Shown: in pieces, positions 54,257 to 63,091 of the stretch
How the letters are laid out: each line of letters opens with the position of its first letter
Position numbering within the stretch: the stretch's first letter is position 1
Assembly (NCBI GenBank): GCA_944325555.1
Contig: CALVAN010000011.1
Coordinates: forward strand, 1 to 63,091
DNA from: Candidatus Gastranaerophilales bacterium
GTDB taxonomy: Bacteria; Cyanobacteriota; Vampirovibrionia; Gastranaerophilales; Gastranaerophilaceae
Length of the DNA stretch: 63,091 nt
Direction of reading: 5' to 3'
The notes under the pieces: model-generated
The model's input: only the letters and a program-made list of their open reading frames with translations
Told to the model about the DNA's origin: nothing
Databases searched by the model: none
Position numbers and translations under genes: made by a program

Positions 54257-55669
54257 ATGCAAACAAAGGATAATATTACATTTACACACTTTGATGACGG
54301 TATTATTTCTGCCCTCACAAAAATAGTCGGAAAAGATAACATAATAACAGATTTGGAAGGAATATATGCCTACTCTTTTGACTGCGCACATATCCCTTTT
54401 AATAAAAAATACCCCAGAGTGGTTGTGCTTCCTGAAACGACAGGACAGGTAAGCGATATCTTAAAAATTGCCAACAAAAAAAGAATACCGGTAATAGCAA
54501 GAGGCGCAGGCTCAAACCACGCAGGAGGATGCAATCCGGTAAAAGGCGGAATAATCATTCATTTTTCAAAAATGAACAAAATTTTGGAGATAAATAATCA
54601 GGACTTAACATGCAGAGTTCAACCGGGTGTTGTTGTAGGGGATTTGCAAAGTGCAGTAAAAGGCATAGGTTTGTTTTTTCCTCCTGACCCCTCTAACCTT
54701 GCAGTTTCAACAGTAGGTGGCGGAATAGCACTATGCTCTGGAGGTCCAAGAGCATTTAAATACGGAACTTTTAAGGACTATGTGTTAGACCTTGAAGTCG
54801 TGCTTGCTGACGGCACAATAATAAAAACAGGTTCGCCGACCGTAAAAAATGTTACGGGTTATAATTTAACACAACTTATAGTAGGATCAGAAGGTACTCT
54901 TGGCATAGTAACAGAGGCTACGTTAAGACTAATACCAGCACCGGAAACATCAAATGTTATGCTTGCGTACTTTGATACAATAGAAAACGCGGTAGACGCG
55001 GTAAGCGGCATAATAAACAACCATATGACACCTTCTGTTATTGACCTTATCGATAAAAAGACAGTTCAAACAATTGAACATTTTTATCCAAACGGACTGT
55101 TATGCGATAAAGAAGCGGTTTTGCTTATAGAAATTGACGGCAACGCGGCATCCGTTTCTGTTCAGCAGGAAAAAATTATACAAATATGTAAAGAATACGG
55201 TGCACAGCAAATTGACTGCGCGCAGGACGAAATACAAAAGCAAAAAATATGGACGGCAAGACGCTCTGCATTTGGTGCTTGCGCTCAACTTGCTCCAAAC
55301 GTTATCACAGAGGATGTTGTTGTGCCTCGTTCAAAGATTGCACAACTTTCAAAGGGTATTCTTGATATAAGTAAAAAATACAACCTTATAACAATGGTTA
55401 TGGGGCATATAGGAGACGGCAATATTCACCCTAATTTTGCACTGGATTTGAGAGATAAAACCCAGAAAAGAAACTTTGAAAAAGCAAAAGAAGAGCTTTT
55501 CAAACTCTCGGTTTCACTGGGCGGGACTCTGTCAGGAGAACATGGAATAGGCTGCCAGAAAGCGAACTTTTTGCCTCTGGCACTGGATAAAACGACATTG
55601 AGCCTAATGATTCAAATTAAAAAAGTATTTGACCCGAATTATATTTTGAATCCCGAAAAAATGTTGTAA
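54257..55669 (+). CDS. GlcD-type FAD-linked 2-hydroxyacid (lactate/glycolate) dehydrogenase
   Basis: 470 residues. The PCMH FAD domain (KYPRVVVLPETTGQVSDILK, IARGAGSNHAGGCNPVKGGI, PSNLAVSTVGGGIALCSGGP, YGTFKDYVLDLEVVLADG, VKNVTGYNLTQLIVGSEGTLGI) is followed by the cap and the end GHIGDGNIHPNFALD, LGGTLSGEHGIGCQKA. D-lactate and glycolate are the usual substrates. In several anaerobes such enzymes pair with EtfAB; the etfBA here lies 16 kb away. No ferredoxin or GlcE/F-like partner follows. Probably leaderless. Confidence 0.92.
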   Translation: MQTKDNITFTHFDDGIISALTKIVGKDNIITDLEGIYAYSFDCAHIPFNKKYPRVVVLPETTGQVSDILKIANKKRIPVIARGAGSNHAGGCNPVKGGIIIHFSKMNKILEINNQDLTCRVQPGVVVGDLQSAVKGIGLFFPPDPSNLAVSTVGGGIALCSGGPRAFKYGTFKDYVLDLEVVLADGTIIKTGSPTVKNVTGYNLTQLIVGSEGTLGIVTEATLRLIPAPETSNVMLAYFDTIENAVDAVSGIINNHMTPSVIDLIDKKTVQTIEHFYPNGLLCDKEAVLLIEIDGNAASVSVQQEKIIQICKEYGAQQIDCAQDEIQKQKIWTARRSAFGACAQLAPNVITEDVVVPRSKIAQLSKGILDISKKYNLITMVMGHIGDGNIHPNFALDLRDKTQKRNFEKAKEELFKLSVSLGGTLSGEHGIGCQKANFLPLALDKTTLSLMIQIKKVFDPNYILNPEKML

Positions 55670-55699
55670 AATATAATTGTATTTTTAAAGGAGATTATA

Positions 55700-56014
55700 G
55701 TGAAAAATTGTGTAATTTACTGTACAGTACCTAATGAATTCAGTGCAAACCTTATTGCAACAACTCTTGTAGAAGATAACCTGGCTGCATGTGTAAACAT
55801 TATTCCCTCGATTACATCTGTGTATAAATGGGAAGATATAACCCAAACAGAATCTGAACTTTTGTTGATGATAAAAACACAGGAAGAAAAGTTCAAAGAG
55901 GTTGAAGAAAAGATTAAAGAGCTACACGAAAACACACTACCGGAAATTATTGCAGTTCCAATAGTCCAGGGCAGTGAAGAATATCAGGCCTGGATTGTTA
56001 AAGGTACGTCATGA
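55700..56014 (+). CDS. cutA: Divalent-cation tolerance protein CutA
   Basis: 104 residues, GTG start with AAAGGAG 9 nt before it. The CutA signature (VIYCTVPNEFSANLIATTLV, LAACVNIIPSITSVYKWED, ELLLMIKTQ and PEIIAVPI) is complete. CutA is a trimeric ferredoxin-like protein linked to metal tolerance; its actual role is unsettled. Its stop overlaps the next start (ATGA). Confidence 0.95.
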   Translation: MKNCVIYCTVPNEFSANLIATTLVEDNLAACVNIIPSITSVYKWEDITQTESELLLMIKTQEEKFKEVEEKIKELHENTLPEIIAVPIVQGSEEYQAWIVKGTS

Positions 56015-56847
56015 ATGCGCCAATAACAGATTCAGCAACAGACTACGAAACTGTTTTTTACGAAATGGTCCAATATGTACGTTCTCTCGGTTTAACAGTT
56101 AATACAACAACAAAAGCAAGAGGACATCAGGGCTTTTTTCTGAAAAGCAGAATAGATATATCTTCCTGCCTTGCTCCTGACAGAAAGATAGAAGTCCTTA
56201 TACATGAATTTACGCATTACATACACGCAAAAATTGACCACGATATTTCTAAAACACACGGTCAACTGGAAAAACTGTTTCCAAATACTGATATAAAGCG
56301 TTTAGAAAGCGAGCTTTACGCCGTAACAAGACACTTTGACAGAAACAAAGGCTTTGCTCTGCTTCAGGAAAAAAGAAGCAATATTCTTTCTGAAATCAAA
56401 AAAATTTCCTCTGATATTAAGGTCAATTATCCGGATTTTAAACGCTCAGAGCCATATAAAAAAATAGAAAAAATCATTCGTAAAACTGATGCAAAGTATC
56501 TTTTAAAATATGACAGGGTAAAAGTAAAAAATTCATTTTTCGGGGGAACTAAGGATTTTTCAGTCTTTACACTAGATAAAGATTTTCCTCAGTTTGACAT
56601 TGATGTAAAAAATTACCTTATTCTTAAATCAAAACAAAGAATGTTAAAACGAGTGAGCTCACGAATAAATCGTTTAGATAAATATTATAAACGACCGACA
56701 GAGCTATTTGCAAGATTTGTTGAAGCTTTGTTTGTCGATACAAACAAAGTAACTCAATTGGCACCATATGCATACCTTGTTTTTTGCAGAGAACTCGCCG
56801 GTGACAGATATTTTGAACTTGCTGAATTTATTAATAAGTTTTTTTAA
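56011..56847 (+). CDS. Putative zinc metallopeptidase with HExxH
   Basis: 278 residues. HEFTHYIH at 65-72 is a HExxH motif in a helix preceded by IEVLI, as in IrrE/ImmA-type or gluzincin peptidases; ELFARFVEALF at 231-241 provides candidate third ligands (Glu231 or Glu238). The middle is lysine-rich and helical. No signal peptide, so cytoplasmic. The start overlaps the cutA stop by 4 bp. Family not recognised beyond the motif; catalytic activity is inference. Confidence 0.75.
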   Translation: MNAPITDSATDYETVFYEMVQYVRSLGLTVNTTTKARGHQGFFLKSRIDISSCLAPDRKIEVLIHEFTHYIHAKIDHDISKTHGQLEKLFPNTDIKRLESELYAVTRHFDRNKGFALLQEKRSNILSEIKKISSDIKVNYPDFKRSEPYKKIEKIIRKTDAKYLLKYDRVKVKNSFFGGTKDFSVFTLDKDFPQFDIDVKNYLILKSKQRMLKRVSSRINRLDKYYKRPTELFARFVEALFVDTNKVTQLAPYAYLVFCRELAGDRYFELAEFINKFF

Positions 56848-56861
56848 AATTAAAAATAGAG

Positions 56862-56867
56862 TATAAT
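56862..56867 (+). promoter_or_regulatory. TATAAT -10 box placed for a leaderless mRNA
   Basis: A perfect TATAAT ends 7 nt before the ATG at 56875, in the gap after the HExxH gene; no ribosome binding site follows. Confidence 0.6.
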
Positions 56868-56874
56868 TGTAAAC

Positions 56875-57486
56875 ATGAAAAAACATCTATTTTGGATAGC
56901 AGAGTTAGTTATATGGGCACTGCTGATATTTATAACAGCTTTTATAAGCTTATATGTTTACAACAAAAACATACGAGAAAAACATACTTACTATGTATTT
57001 TTCAATGATGTAGATGGTCTTATAAAGGGCTCACCGGTAAAAATACAGGGATATCAAGTTGGTTATGTATCAGATATTGCAATTGTCGATGAGGATGTTT
57101 TTATCACATTCATAATCACCGATAAAGATATGATTATGCCTAAAAAGCTTGCTGCAACAGTCGAATTTACAGGCATGGGGGGATCTAAGTCACTTGAACT
57201 TTATATTCCAAAAGAGGGTTCTATGGCTAAAAACTATATTTCTACTACCGAACCAAAACGTCTGCAGGACTTTTATGTTTACCAAAACCAGATCGCTAAT
57301 GACCTTATCACTATGACAACAAACTTTATGAACATGATGACCCCCAAAAACACAGATACGGTTGTAAACTTTATAAAAGATCCTATTGTACTTGAACAAA
57401 TTCATAACATACTTGATATAGTCCAAAACAAAGAGTCTGACTTACTGGAAAAACGGAGCAAAAATGAAAAACTCGATAAACAATAA
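56875..57486 (+). CDS. MlaD/MCE-family lipid-transport protein
   Basis: 203 residues. One N-terminal membrane helix (about 7-29) is followed by an MCE domain (about 38-115: YVFFNDVDGLIKGSPVKIQGYQVGYVSDI, AATVEFTGMGGSKSLELYIP) and a helical tail without the long helices of larger MCE proteins. Such proteins form hexamers in the periplasm that move lipids between membranes; the ATPase and permease genes (mlaF, mlaE types) are not in the window. Its presence indicates an outer membrane. The end overlaps upp by 23 bp. Confidence 0.9.
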   Translation: MKKHLFWIAELVIWALLIFITAFISLYVYNKNIREKHTYYVFFNDVDGLIKGSPVKIQGYQVGYVSDIAIVDEDVFITFIITDKDMIMPKKLAATVEFTGMGGSKSLELYIPKEGSMAKNYISTTEPKRLQDFYVYQNQIANDLITMTTNFMNMMTPKNTDTVVNFIKDPIVLEQIHNILDIVQNKESDLLEKRSKNEKLDKQ

Positions 57487-58132
57487 TGTAATTGTAGTGG
57501 ATCACCCGCTTTGTGAGCACAACCTCGGTGTGATAAGAGATAAGGATGTAAATTCCGACGGCTTTAAAAATTCGATGAAACGCCTTGCAACAATTCTAAT
57601 TTTGGAAGCTACAAAAGAACTCCCTTTAAAAAATTACAAAATTGAAACCCCAATAAAAGAATGCGTGGTTCAAAAATTAGATAACGATTATAAAATAATA
57701 TTTGCACCTATTTTAAGAGCAGGACTTGCCATATCTGATGTGGCCAGCGCTATAATACCTGATGCAAGCATACAGCACGTTGGTATGTATAGAGATGAAA
57801 CGACACTTGAACCTGTATGGTATTACGACAAGACTCCTGTTTTATACGAAAACCCTGAAAAAATAAAAGTTTTTATACTTGATCCAATGATTGCAACAGG
57901 AAATTCAAGCCACGCTGCAATTTCACTTTTTTTGAAAAAAGGTATATTGATAGAAAATATGGTATTTGTATCAATACTTAGCTGCCCCGAAGGCTTAAAC
58001 CTTTTATGTAAGGATTTTCCTAAACTGAAAATTATTACAGCAAAAATCGACGAATGTTTGAATGACAGAGGCTATATCGTTCCTGGTTTAGGCGACGCAG
58101 GTGACAGATTGTTTAATACATTTGAGAAATAA
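57464..58132 (+). CDS. upp: Uracil phosphoribosyltransferase
   Basis: 222 residues (family about 209). VVDHPLCEHNLGVIRD at the start, APILRAGLAISDVASAIIP, HVGMYRDETTLEPVWYYDK, the PRPP loop LDPMIATGNSSHAAI, and GDAGDRLF at the end. It salvages uracil to UMP. GGAGC lies 7 nt before the ATG, inside the MCE gene. pgeF follows 5 bp later. Confidence 0.96.
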   Translation: MKNSINNNVIVVDHPLCEHNLGVIRDKDVNSDGFKNSMKRLATILILEATKELPLKNYKIETPIKECVVQKLDNDYKIIFAPILRAGLAISDVASAIIPDASIQHVGMYRDETTLEPVWYYDKTPVLYENPEKIKVFILDPMIATGNSSHAAISLFLKKGILIENMVFVSILSCPEGLNLLCKDFPKLKIITAKIDECLNDRGYIVPGLGDAGDRLFNTFEK

Positions 58133-58137
58133 GAATA

Positions 58138-58887
58138 ATGTTTAAATTCGAAACCATTAATAACAAAAAAATACTTAAATCTACATTGCTGACAAATGCC
58201 GAGCACTTTTTTACGACAAGGGAATCTGTAATAACTCCACGTGATTTGCCAGAGCTTTTATGCGAATGTAATGGAAACAAGCTTTCTATCGCAAGGTACC
58301 TGAACATAGAAAAAGATGCAATAATAACGCCTATACAAACGCATTCTTCTAATATAGCAATAGCAAAAAGGGATATGGAATATCCCGATACCGATGCACT
58401 GGTTGTTGAAGATACGGATATAGCAATTGCTCTTAACTTTGCAGATTGCACGCCTGTAATACTCTATGACGAAAAAAACAACACAGGAGCAATTTCACAC
58501 GCCGGATGGAGAGGAACAGCGGCATCAATTGTGCCAAAAACCATAGAATTTATGCACAAAATGTATTCTAGCGTTCCTGAAAACATAACGGCAATTGTAG
58601 GCCCTGCTATCTCAATGCCCAATTATCAAGTGGATGAAGAGGTCTTTTATAAAGTAAAAACGACTTTACACAAAGACTACAATGACTTTTACAAATACGA
58701 TGCAATATCCAACAAATATAATATAGATCTAAAAACAGTTAATTTACATCAATTACAAGAATTAGGAGTCCGGAGAATTGACAAGTGTGAATATTGTACT
58801 TATGATTCGATTGATGTATTCTTTTCATACAGACGAGAAAACGGAAAAACAGCTCGACACAGTGCTGTGTTAAAACTAAAAAAATAA
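58138..58887 (+). CDS. pgeF: Purine nucleoside phosphorylase PgeF (YfiH/laccase-domain family)
   Basis: 249 residues. The metal and active-site signature is intact: THSSNIA (His), [11 protein letters not shown] (Cys) and HAGWRGTAA (His), with [15 protein letters not shown] and [22 protein letters not shown] at the end. Family members act on purine nucleosides, and FadD-type peptidoglycan-editing roles have been proposed. It lies next to upp, consistent with nucleobase salvage. Weak ribosome binding site, so probably coupled to upp. Confidence 0.94.
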   Translation: MFKFETINNKKILKSTLLTNAEHFFTTRESVITPRDLPELLCECNGNKLSIARYLNIEKDAIITPIQTHSSNIAIAKRDMEYPDTDALVVEDTDIAIALNFADCTPVILYDEKNNTGAISHAGWRGTAASIVPKTIEFMHKMYSSVPENITAIVGPAISMPNYQVDEEVFYKVKTTLHKDYNDFYKYDAISNKYNIDLKTVNLHQLQELGVRRIDKCEYCTYDSIDVFFSYRRENGKTARHSAVLKLKK

Positions 58888-58904
58888 TAGGGGAGTTATC
58901 TAAA

Positions 58905-60218
58905 ATGTCAGTAATAGACAAAATAACATCAATCAGTGATACCTTGAGTAAAGTATTTCAGTATGCACAAACAAATCCTGAAATTAAAGAAGATTTTGAT
59001 GAATACTTAAAAACAATAGGTGCATTTAATGCACCGGCATCACAAATAAGCTCTATTCTTGTTACATACGTATTTGAAAGAGCCTTCCACAGAGGAGCAG
59101 ATACCGTTTTTACAATGTTTTTAAAGGATAATCCGGACATTGACAATAGCACTAAAGAAGTTGTTGAAGCTTTAAAACTTTCAATAGATGCATTGTTCGA
59201 AGTAATAAAGGTTCACAAAAACGGTTTTGACCTTTTAAGCCTTGTTAATGAAAAAAAATATTTTGCGTTACCACTTGTAAAAATGAGCCACTTAAAGGGG
59301 ATATACAAAGGCAATTATATTCTTGCCAGAATCTTTCCTTTCGAAAATGAATATTACATCATAGAAATAAGAGAAACATACTCTTCACTTGATAAGGACA
59401 AAGTTTTAAGATATGCAGTGGCAAAAATTATAGAACAGCCGGAAAATCTGTATAAAGACAACCCCGAAAAACTTGTAGAAATTGAAAAAGAAATTGCCAA
59501 ATTTACTGAAAAATTTACGGAATGCTTTGGTACAGATGAAATTGTTACAACAAACAAGTATGTTGATCAACTTATAAGCGATTTTAACGACTATTATTTT
59601 GATGCAACAGCAAAAACATCAGAGCAAATCAAAGAACTTATAAAACCAATAGAAAATTTTGCTTATTTTAAGGTTCCGGAATTTAACAGCAGTTATGATA
59701 CATATATAGAATCGTCTCTGGCCGGATTTTCAAGCCATAGCTCCTGTTATGATGTTGGAGTTATTTTTGACAAAGATTTGGGTATGTTTATAGTACCTTT
59801 CTACGGAACATTATGCCATATCTTTGAAACTGAAAACTATAAAGAGATACAAGGCTGGGAAGAGTGTATTAAAAGTTTTATGGAAAACGATAAAATTCCT
59901 GCCAGCCTCGTAATACGCCTTGCTGACAAATATCCTAATTTCGTTGATATATTAAACGATTTATACGGCACTCAGATGACGTTAAATGAATTTTTAGAAA
60001 CTTATAAGCTAGATTACCTCAGAGATAAAATTTATTCGCCTACGAGCGTGCTATACTCTTCTAAAGCATTTGCTGATTTAATGGGCTTTATTCCCACACC
60101 TGAAGAAACAAAAGCTAAAGAAATACAAAAAGCAGCCGGCGCAACAGTAGGCAGAAACGACCCTTGTCCCTGCGGAAGCGGTAAAAAGTATAAAAAATGC
60201 TGCGGAGCTGTGGTATAA
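58905..60218 (+). CDS. Hypothetical protein with C-terminal SEC-C zinc motif
   Basis: 437 residues. The last 25 residues hold [19 protein letters not shown], the SEC-C zinc motif first known from SecA. The rest is mostly helical with no recognised domain; [15 protein letters not shown] near residue 150 is a beta element. GGGGAG precedes the ATG. SEC-C tails bind zinc and often contact ribosome or translocon partners, but the target here is unknown. Confidence 0.82.
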   Translation: MSVIDKITSISDTLSKVFQYAQTNPEIKEDFDEYLKTIGAFNAPASQISSILVTYVFERAFHRGADTVFTMFLKDNPDIDNSTKEVVEALKLSIDALFEVIKVHKNGFDLLSLVNEKKYFALPLVKMSHLKGIYKGNYILARIFPFENEYYIIEIRETYSSLDKDKVLRYAVAKIIEQPENLYKDNPEKLVEIEKEIAKFTEKFTECFGTDEIVTTNKYVDQLISDFNDYYFDATAKTSEQIKELIKPIENFAYFKVPEFNSSYDTYIESSLAGFSSHSSCYDVGVIFDKDLGMFIVPFYGTLCHIFETENYKEIQGWEECIKSFMENDKIPASLVIRLADKYPNFVDILNDLYGTQMTLNEFLETYKLDYLRDKIYSPTSVLYSSKAFADLMGFIPTPEETKAKEIQKAAGATVGRNDPCPCGSGKKYKKCCGAVV

Positions 60219-60246
60219 TAATACTATAGTCAATTAAAGGGTTTAT

Positions 60247-60873
60247 ATGAAGCATCTTCTGAGCAGAGTTGTTTGTCAAAACAGCGATGAAAAACAGAAG
60301 GCTCTTGTTGAGTTGCAAAATGTTTGCAGTCAGTGCAGAGCCTGTGATTTGTGCAAGACAAGGGCTTGTACTGTATTTTCTGATGGCAGAGCAGATGCAC
60401 CGATAATGTTGATAGGAGATGCTCCCGGTCCCGATGAAGATGCAGCAGGCAAACCTTTTGTCGGGCGTGCAGGACAACTTTTAAACACATTTTTGACCGA
60501 ATCAGGTATTGACAGAGAAAAAGATGTATATATCTGCAATACAATTAAATGCAAAACACCCCAAAATAGAATACCAACTAACGAAGAAAAGCGTGCCTGT
60601 CAGGTCTATTTGTTTGGACAAATTGCGATAGTAAAACCCAAAATCATACTTTTATGCGGGACTACTGCTCTTCAATCTTTTGTTGATGATGATATAAAAA
60701 TCACTGAGGTCAGGGGAAAATGGTTAAATATTTTTGACGATATAGAGGTTATGGCAATATCACACCCATCTTATCTTTTAAGACAGCACTCGCAAGAACC
60801 CAACACCCCGAGATGGTTTATGAAAAAAGATCTGGAAAAAGTTAAAGCTGAACTTGATACACTTGTTACATAA
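60247..60873 (+). CDS. Uracil-DNA glycosylase family 4 (type 4 UDG)
   Basis: 208 residues. Four cysteines for the 4Fe-4S cluster (CSQCRACDLC segment and further ICNTIKC), motif A GDAPGPDEDAAGKPFVGRAG, and motif B SHPSYLLR. The family excises uracil from DNA. AAAGGG precedes the ATG. It is the last of the rightward genes, and mnmE runs toward it with 10 bp between their stops. Confidence 0.94.
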   Translation: MKHLLSRVVCQNSDEKQKALVELQNVCSQCRACDLCKTRACTVFSDGRADAPIMLIGDAPGPDEDAAGKPFVGRAGQLLNTFLTESGIDREKDVYICNTIKCKTPQNRIPTNEEKRACQVYLFGQIAIVKPKIILLCGTTALQSFVDDDIKITEVRGKWLNIFDDIEVMAISHPSYLLRQHSQEPNTPRWFMKKDLEKVKAELDTLVT

Positions 60874-60883
60874 CAATAAAAAC

Positions 60884-62221
60884 TTACTTTCCTATACAAA
60901 AATGCTCAAAAATATTTTCAAGAATTTCATCAGTAATGACTTCACCCGTAATTTCGTCCAATGCAAGCAGAGCAGCTTTTATATCAATAGAAATTAAATC
61001 CTGTATTTCTCCGTTATTTGTTGCGATAAGAGCATTTTTTAATGCTTTTTGAGCATTAAGCAGGCACTCCTGCTGACGCTGGTTCGTAACAAATTCCGTT
61101 TCCATAGCCTCATTATCAACAACAGCCTCTTTTATTTTGTTTTTTAGTTCCTCTATGTTATAACCTGTCTTAGAGGAGATGTTAATGGCTTCAGGGTTCG
61201 AAACTTCAGCCAGATCAGCTTTTGATGCAATTTTTATATGGGGCTTGTTTTCTATCATTTCATATATTAAAGCATCATTTTCATCAAACCCCTTACTCCA
61301 ATCAAATAAGAAGAGGATTAAATCTGCATTTTCAACACAATTTTTGGTATATTCAATGCCTATTGCTTCAACTTTATCAATATTTGTATTATCTCTGATG
61401 CCGGCAGTATCAATTAAGGTAACAGGTATGCCGTCTATATCTATGGATTCCTGTATAATATCACGTGTAGTTCCGGGAATTTCAGTAACAATAGCACGTT
61501 CCAGATTCAATAATGCGTTAAAAAGTGAAGATTTACCTGCATTAGGACAACCTGCTATAGCAATTTTTATCCCCTGACGCATAATATTAGACGCATTAGC
61601 ATTTTTTAAAATTTTACCTATTTGTAAAATATTTTTTTCAATTTCGCTTTTAAGATAAGAATATTCCGGCTCAGCTACGTCTTCCGGAAAATCAACAGCA
61701 GCAATTATTCTTGAATAAAGAGTAAAAAGCGCCGATTTTATATTTTTAATTTCTTTAGCTAAAGCCCCGGACAAATTATTTGCACTTTTTTGCGCAAAGT
61801 TTGAAGTTTTTGCATGTATTAAATCAAGAACAGCTTCAGCTTGAGATAAATCCATTTTTTTATTCAAAAATGCTCGTTTAGTAAATTCTCCCCGCTGTGC
61901 AAGGCGTGCCCCGTTTTTTATTGTCAAGTCAAGTATTTCTTTTACAACTTTAGGTCCACCATGACATTGAAATTCAATAACATCTTCACCTGTATAACTG
62001 TTTGGATTTTTGAACGGAAGCACAACGACCTCATCAATTTTATGCCCGTTGTTAACAACCCAGCCGTGAGTTATCTTACCAGGTTCAGATATTTTATTTG
62101 AAAACATTTTTGAGGCAATATTAAAGGCCTTATTTCCTGAAATTCTTACTATACCTACACCACCGACACCAAGCGGCGTTGCAATTGCTGATATTGTTTC
62201 AAATTCATCGTTTATATTCAT
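60884..62221 (-). CDS. mnmE: tRNA uridine-5-carboxymethylaminomethyl synthesis GTPase MnmE
   Basis: 445 residues. The N-terminal folate-binding domain (ISAIATPLGVGGVGIVRISG, SYTGEDVIEFQCHGGPKV, RLAQRGEFTKRAFLNKKMDLSQAEAVLDLI) is followed by a G domain with GCPNAGKSSLFNALL, EIPGTTRD, DTAGIRD and SKAD, and the C-terminal CIGK that completes the MnmE signature. With MnmG it modifies wobble U34 of tRNA. MnmG is not in the window; the MnmC2-like gene at 39864 could act downstream. No clear Shine-Dalgarno sequence. Confidence 0.97.
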   Translation of the reverse strand: MNINDEFETISAIATPLGVGGVGIVRISGNKAFNIASKMFSNKISEPGKITHGWVVNNGHKIDEVVVLPFKNPNSYTGEDVIEFQCHGGPKVVKEILDLTIKNGARLAQRGEFTKRAFLNKKMDLSQAEAVLDLIHAKTSNFAQKSANNLSGALAKEIKNIKSALFTLYSRIIAAVDFPEDVAEPEYSYLKSEIEKNILQIGKILKNANASNIMRQGIKIAIAGCPNAGKSSLFNALLNLERAIVTEIPGTTRDIIQESIDIDGIPVTLIDTAGIRDNTNIDKVEAIGIEYTKNCVENADLILFLFDWSKGFDENDALIYEMIENKPHIKIASKADLAEVSNPEAINISSKTGYNIEELKNKIKEAVVDNEAMETEFVTNQRQQECLLNAQKALKNALIATNNGEIQDLISIDIKAALLALDEITGEVITDEILENIFEHFCIGK

Positions 62222-62329
62222 ACCCGGATTGTAGTATCAACAAGGATATTATGCAAATATTAAGAAACATTAAGCGCAATTAAACAAAAAAGGCAATTAT
62301 TTAAGAAGTAAATACTTTATATATATACG

Positions 62330-62513
62330 AGAGATAAAGAGATTGAGAGAAAAAGATTTATCACTTGAGAGATTAAAAAGAGATTAATAAGTTTTTCAAC
62401 ATAACATACACACACTGACCTACCACACTAACCTACACACTTACACTTACTTACACACACACGAGGAATCAAAAAAGATTCAACGGGATTCAATTACTGA
62501 ATCCCTTTTTTTT
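62330..62513 (+). ncRNA. Candidate small RNA with orphan terminator
   Basis: A strong terminator (GGGATTCA 62485-62492, loop ATTAC, TGAATCCC 62498-62505, then eight T) has no gene in front of it. Upstream, 62329-62390 is purine-rich (GAGA runs) and 62400-62462 is almost free of G and made of ACAC, ACCTAC and TTACAC words, including three ACCTAC/ACCTACC-type sites that could pair with GUAGGU Shine-Dalgarno sequences. TATATA near 62320 could be the -10. No open frame with a ribosome binding site covers it. Confidence 0.45.
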
Positions 62514-62605
62514 ATGTATAAAGCTATAGGTTTGATAATATTTATTATGTAAATTTGAGTATAGCTAACATTATATATAATTCAATATAAACGGTTAAAA
62601 CTATA

Positions 62606-63008
62606 ACTGCGCAAGCAGTGAAGCGGCTCTGCCGCCGGAACTAAATGAAAATCCGACCTTTGTGAAGTGAATTACAGAAAGTTTCACAAACAACTACAAG
62701 CGAGGTTTGTTTGAGGGCTATGTAATTATAACAATTACTTTAATTTATCAAAGGAGAGCAATTTATATAGCCCGAGTTGCCGAGCACAGGTTTGTGTTAC
62801 TTTCTGTATGAACGGAACATCAGGTCGGGAGTTTCTTGGGCTCCACCCGTTCTTTGCTCCAAAGAATGGGTGGAACATAAAGCAAAAATTTATGTCTTTA
62901 TTTTTTTATGTTCATTTCTTTTTAATTTTTATACTGCACGCAGATACTGCGTATCTGACTTAGCATACCTCCATTCAAAACTTGACGTTTAGTCAACTTT
63001 TGAACGGA
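62606..63008. other. Hairpin-dense non-coding segment
   Basis: Six strong hairpins lie in 400 bases without a supportable gene: ACTGC-GCAA-GCAGT (62606-62619, GNRA loop), GCGGC-TCT-GCCGC (62623-62635), GTGAA/TTTCAC near 62659-62688, a perfect 14-bp stem at 62842-62874 with loop GCTCC, CAGATAC-TGC-GTATCTG (62941-62957), and CTCC/GGAG enclosing TTCAAAACTTGAC with GTCAACTTTTGAA (62969-63008). TTACAGAAAGT near 62670 recurs inverted near 62800. It may be a structured RNA or a repeat element end; the sequence continues past the window edge. Confidence 0.5.
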
Positions 63009-63091
63009 GTCCTTAGGCAAAAGAAAAGAAACGAACCAAAGAAAAGAAAACCGGCGCTTATCAAAAGAAACAGTAAAGTGTTTTATCAGTA

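Noticed and set aside
62777-62992. Open frame of 71 codons at the right edge
   Set aside because: It covers several perfect hairpins in the non-coding segment and has no ribosome binding site.

Overview
The window looks like a chromosome segment of an AT-rich, diderm, non-photosynthetic relative of the cyanobacteria, most likely a gut-type Vampirovibrionia ('Melainabacteria', Gastranaerophilales-like). The reasons are: a YvcK with the two-helix membrane N-terminus typical of cyanobacterial homologues, a single-subunit MCE lipid-transport protein (implying an outer membrane), RNase E/G next to a radical SAM-DUF2344 fusion, and many lineage-type hypotheticals rich in Q/N/P. The assignment is inference; there is no rRNA in the window. 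No prophage, transposase or CRISPR array was found.

Layout. 1-1388 is non-coding: hairpin-rich DNA, a 100-bp tandem array, one CAU-anticodon tRNA, and a 131-bp tandem array that repeats the tRNA 3' end and its terminator. 1389-8485 holds a GNAT-like protein, a sugar porter and three large lineage-specific hypotheticals. 8629-12886 is translation and transcription: rplI, a U32 protein, and rimP-nusA behind a possible attenuator. 13097-17902 is one rightward run: a degenerate PxpA/YcsF-like protein, yvcK, panB, panC and a membrane protein. It is followed by a PLP decarboxylase-family gene, ligA (apparently lacking an ATG/GTG/TTG start) and engB. 23891-26569 is an lspA/pseudouridine synthase operon. 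coaX follows, then the leftward operon (114-aa protein)-radical SAM-rng-small membrane protein. 33016-34419 carries two PQ-rich proteins sharing an NAIKI motif. 34673-38913 is nadB-nadC-etfB-etfA, followed by an orphan NarL-type response regulator. 39864-45163 is an MnmC2-like methyltransferase, an FAD oxidoreductase, ribE, ribBA and a double GNAT protein. After two more hypotheticals comes ilvC.

49344-53365 is the most unusual part: six rightward genes of unknown function. Three belong to a family (a fourth member lies at 23333-23638) with conserved N- and C-terminal helices that either flank a variable central domain or are joined directly, an architecture like that of flagellin-type or type III-secreted filament proteins. 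From 53371 on there is an HtrA-like protease, a GlcD-type FAD dehydrogenase, cutA, a HExxH protein, an MCE protein, upp, pgeF, a SEC-C protein, a family 4 uracil-DNA glycosylase and mnmE. 62222-63091 is non-coding and contains a candidate small RNA and a dense group of hairpins.

How the genes fit together. panB, panC and coaX serve CoA synthesis. nadB and nadC serve NAD. ribE and ribBA serve flavins, which supply the many flavoproteins here (NadB, EtfAB, the GlcD-type enzyme, the FAD oxidoreductase). mnmE and the MnmC2-like gene point to wobble-uridine modification. Several genes have a perfect TATAAT 6-7 nt before the ATG and no Shine-Dalgarno sequence, suggesting leaderless mRNAs beside many genes with strong AGGAG sites.
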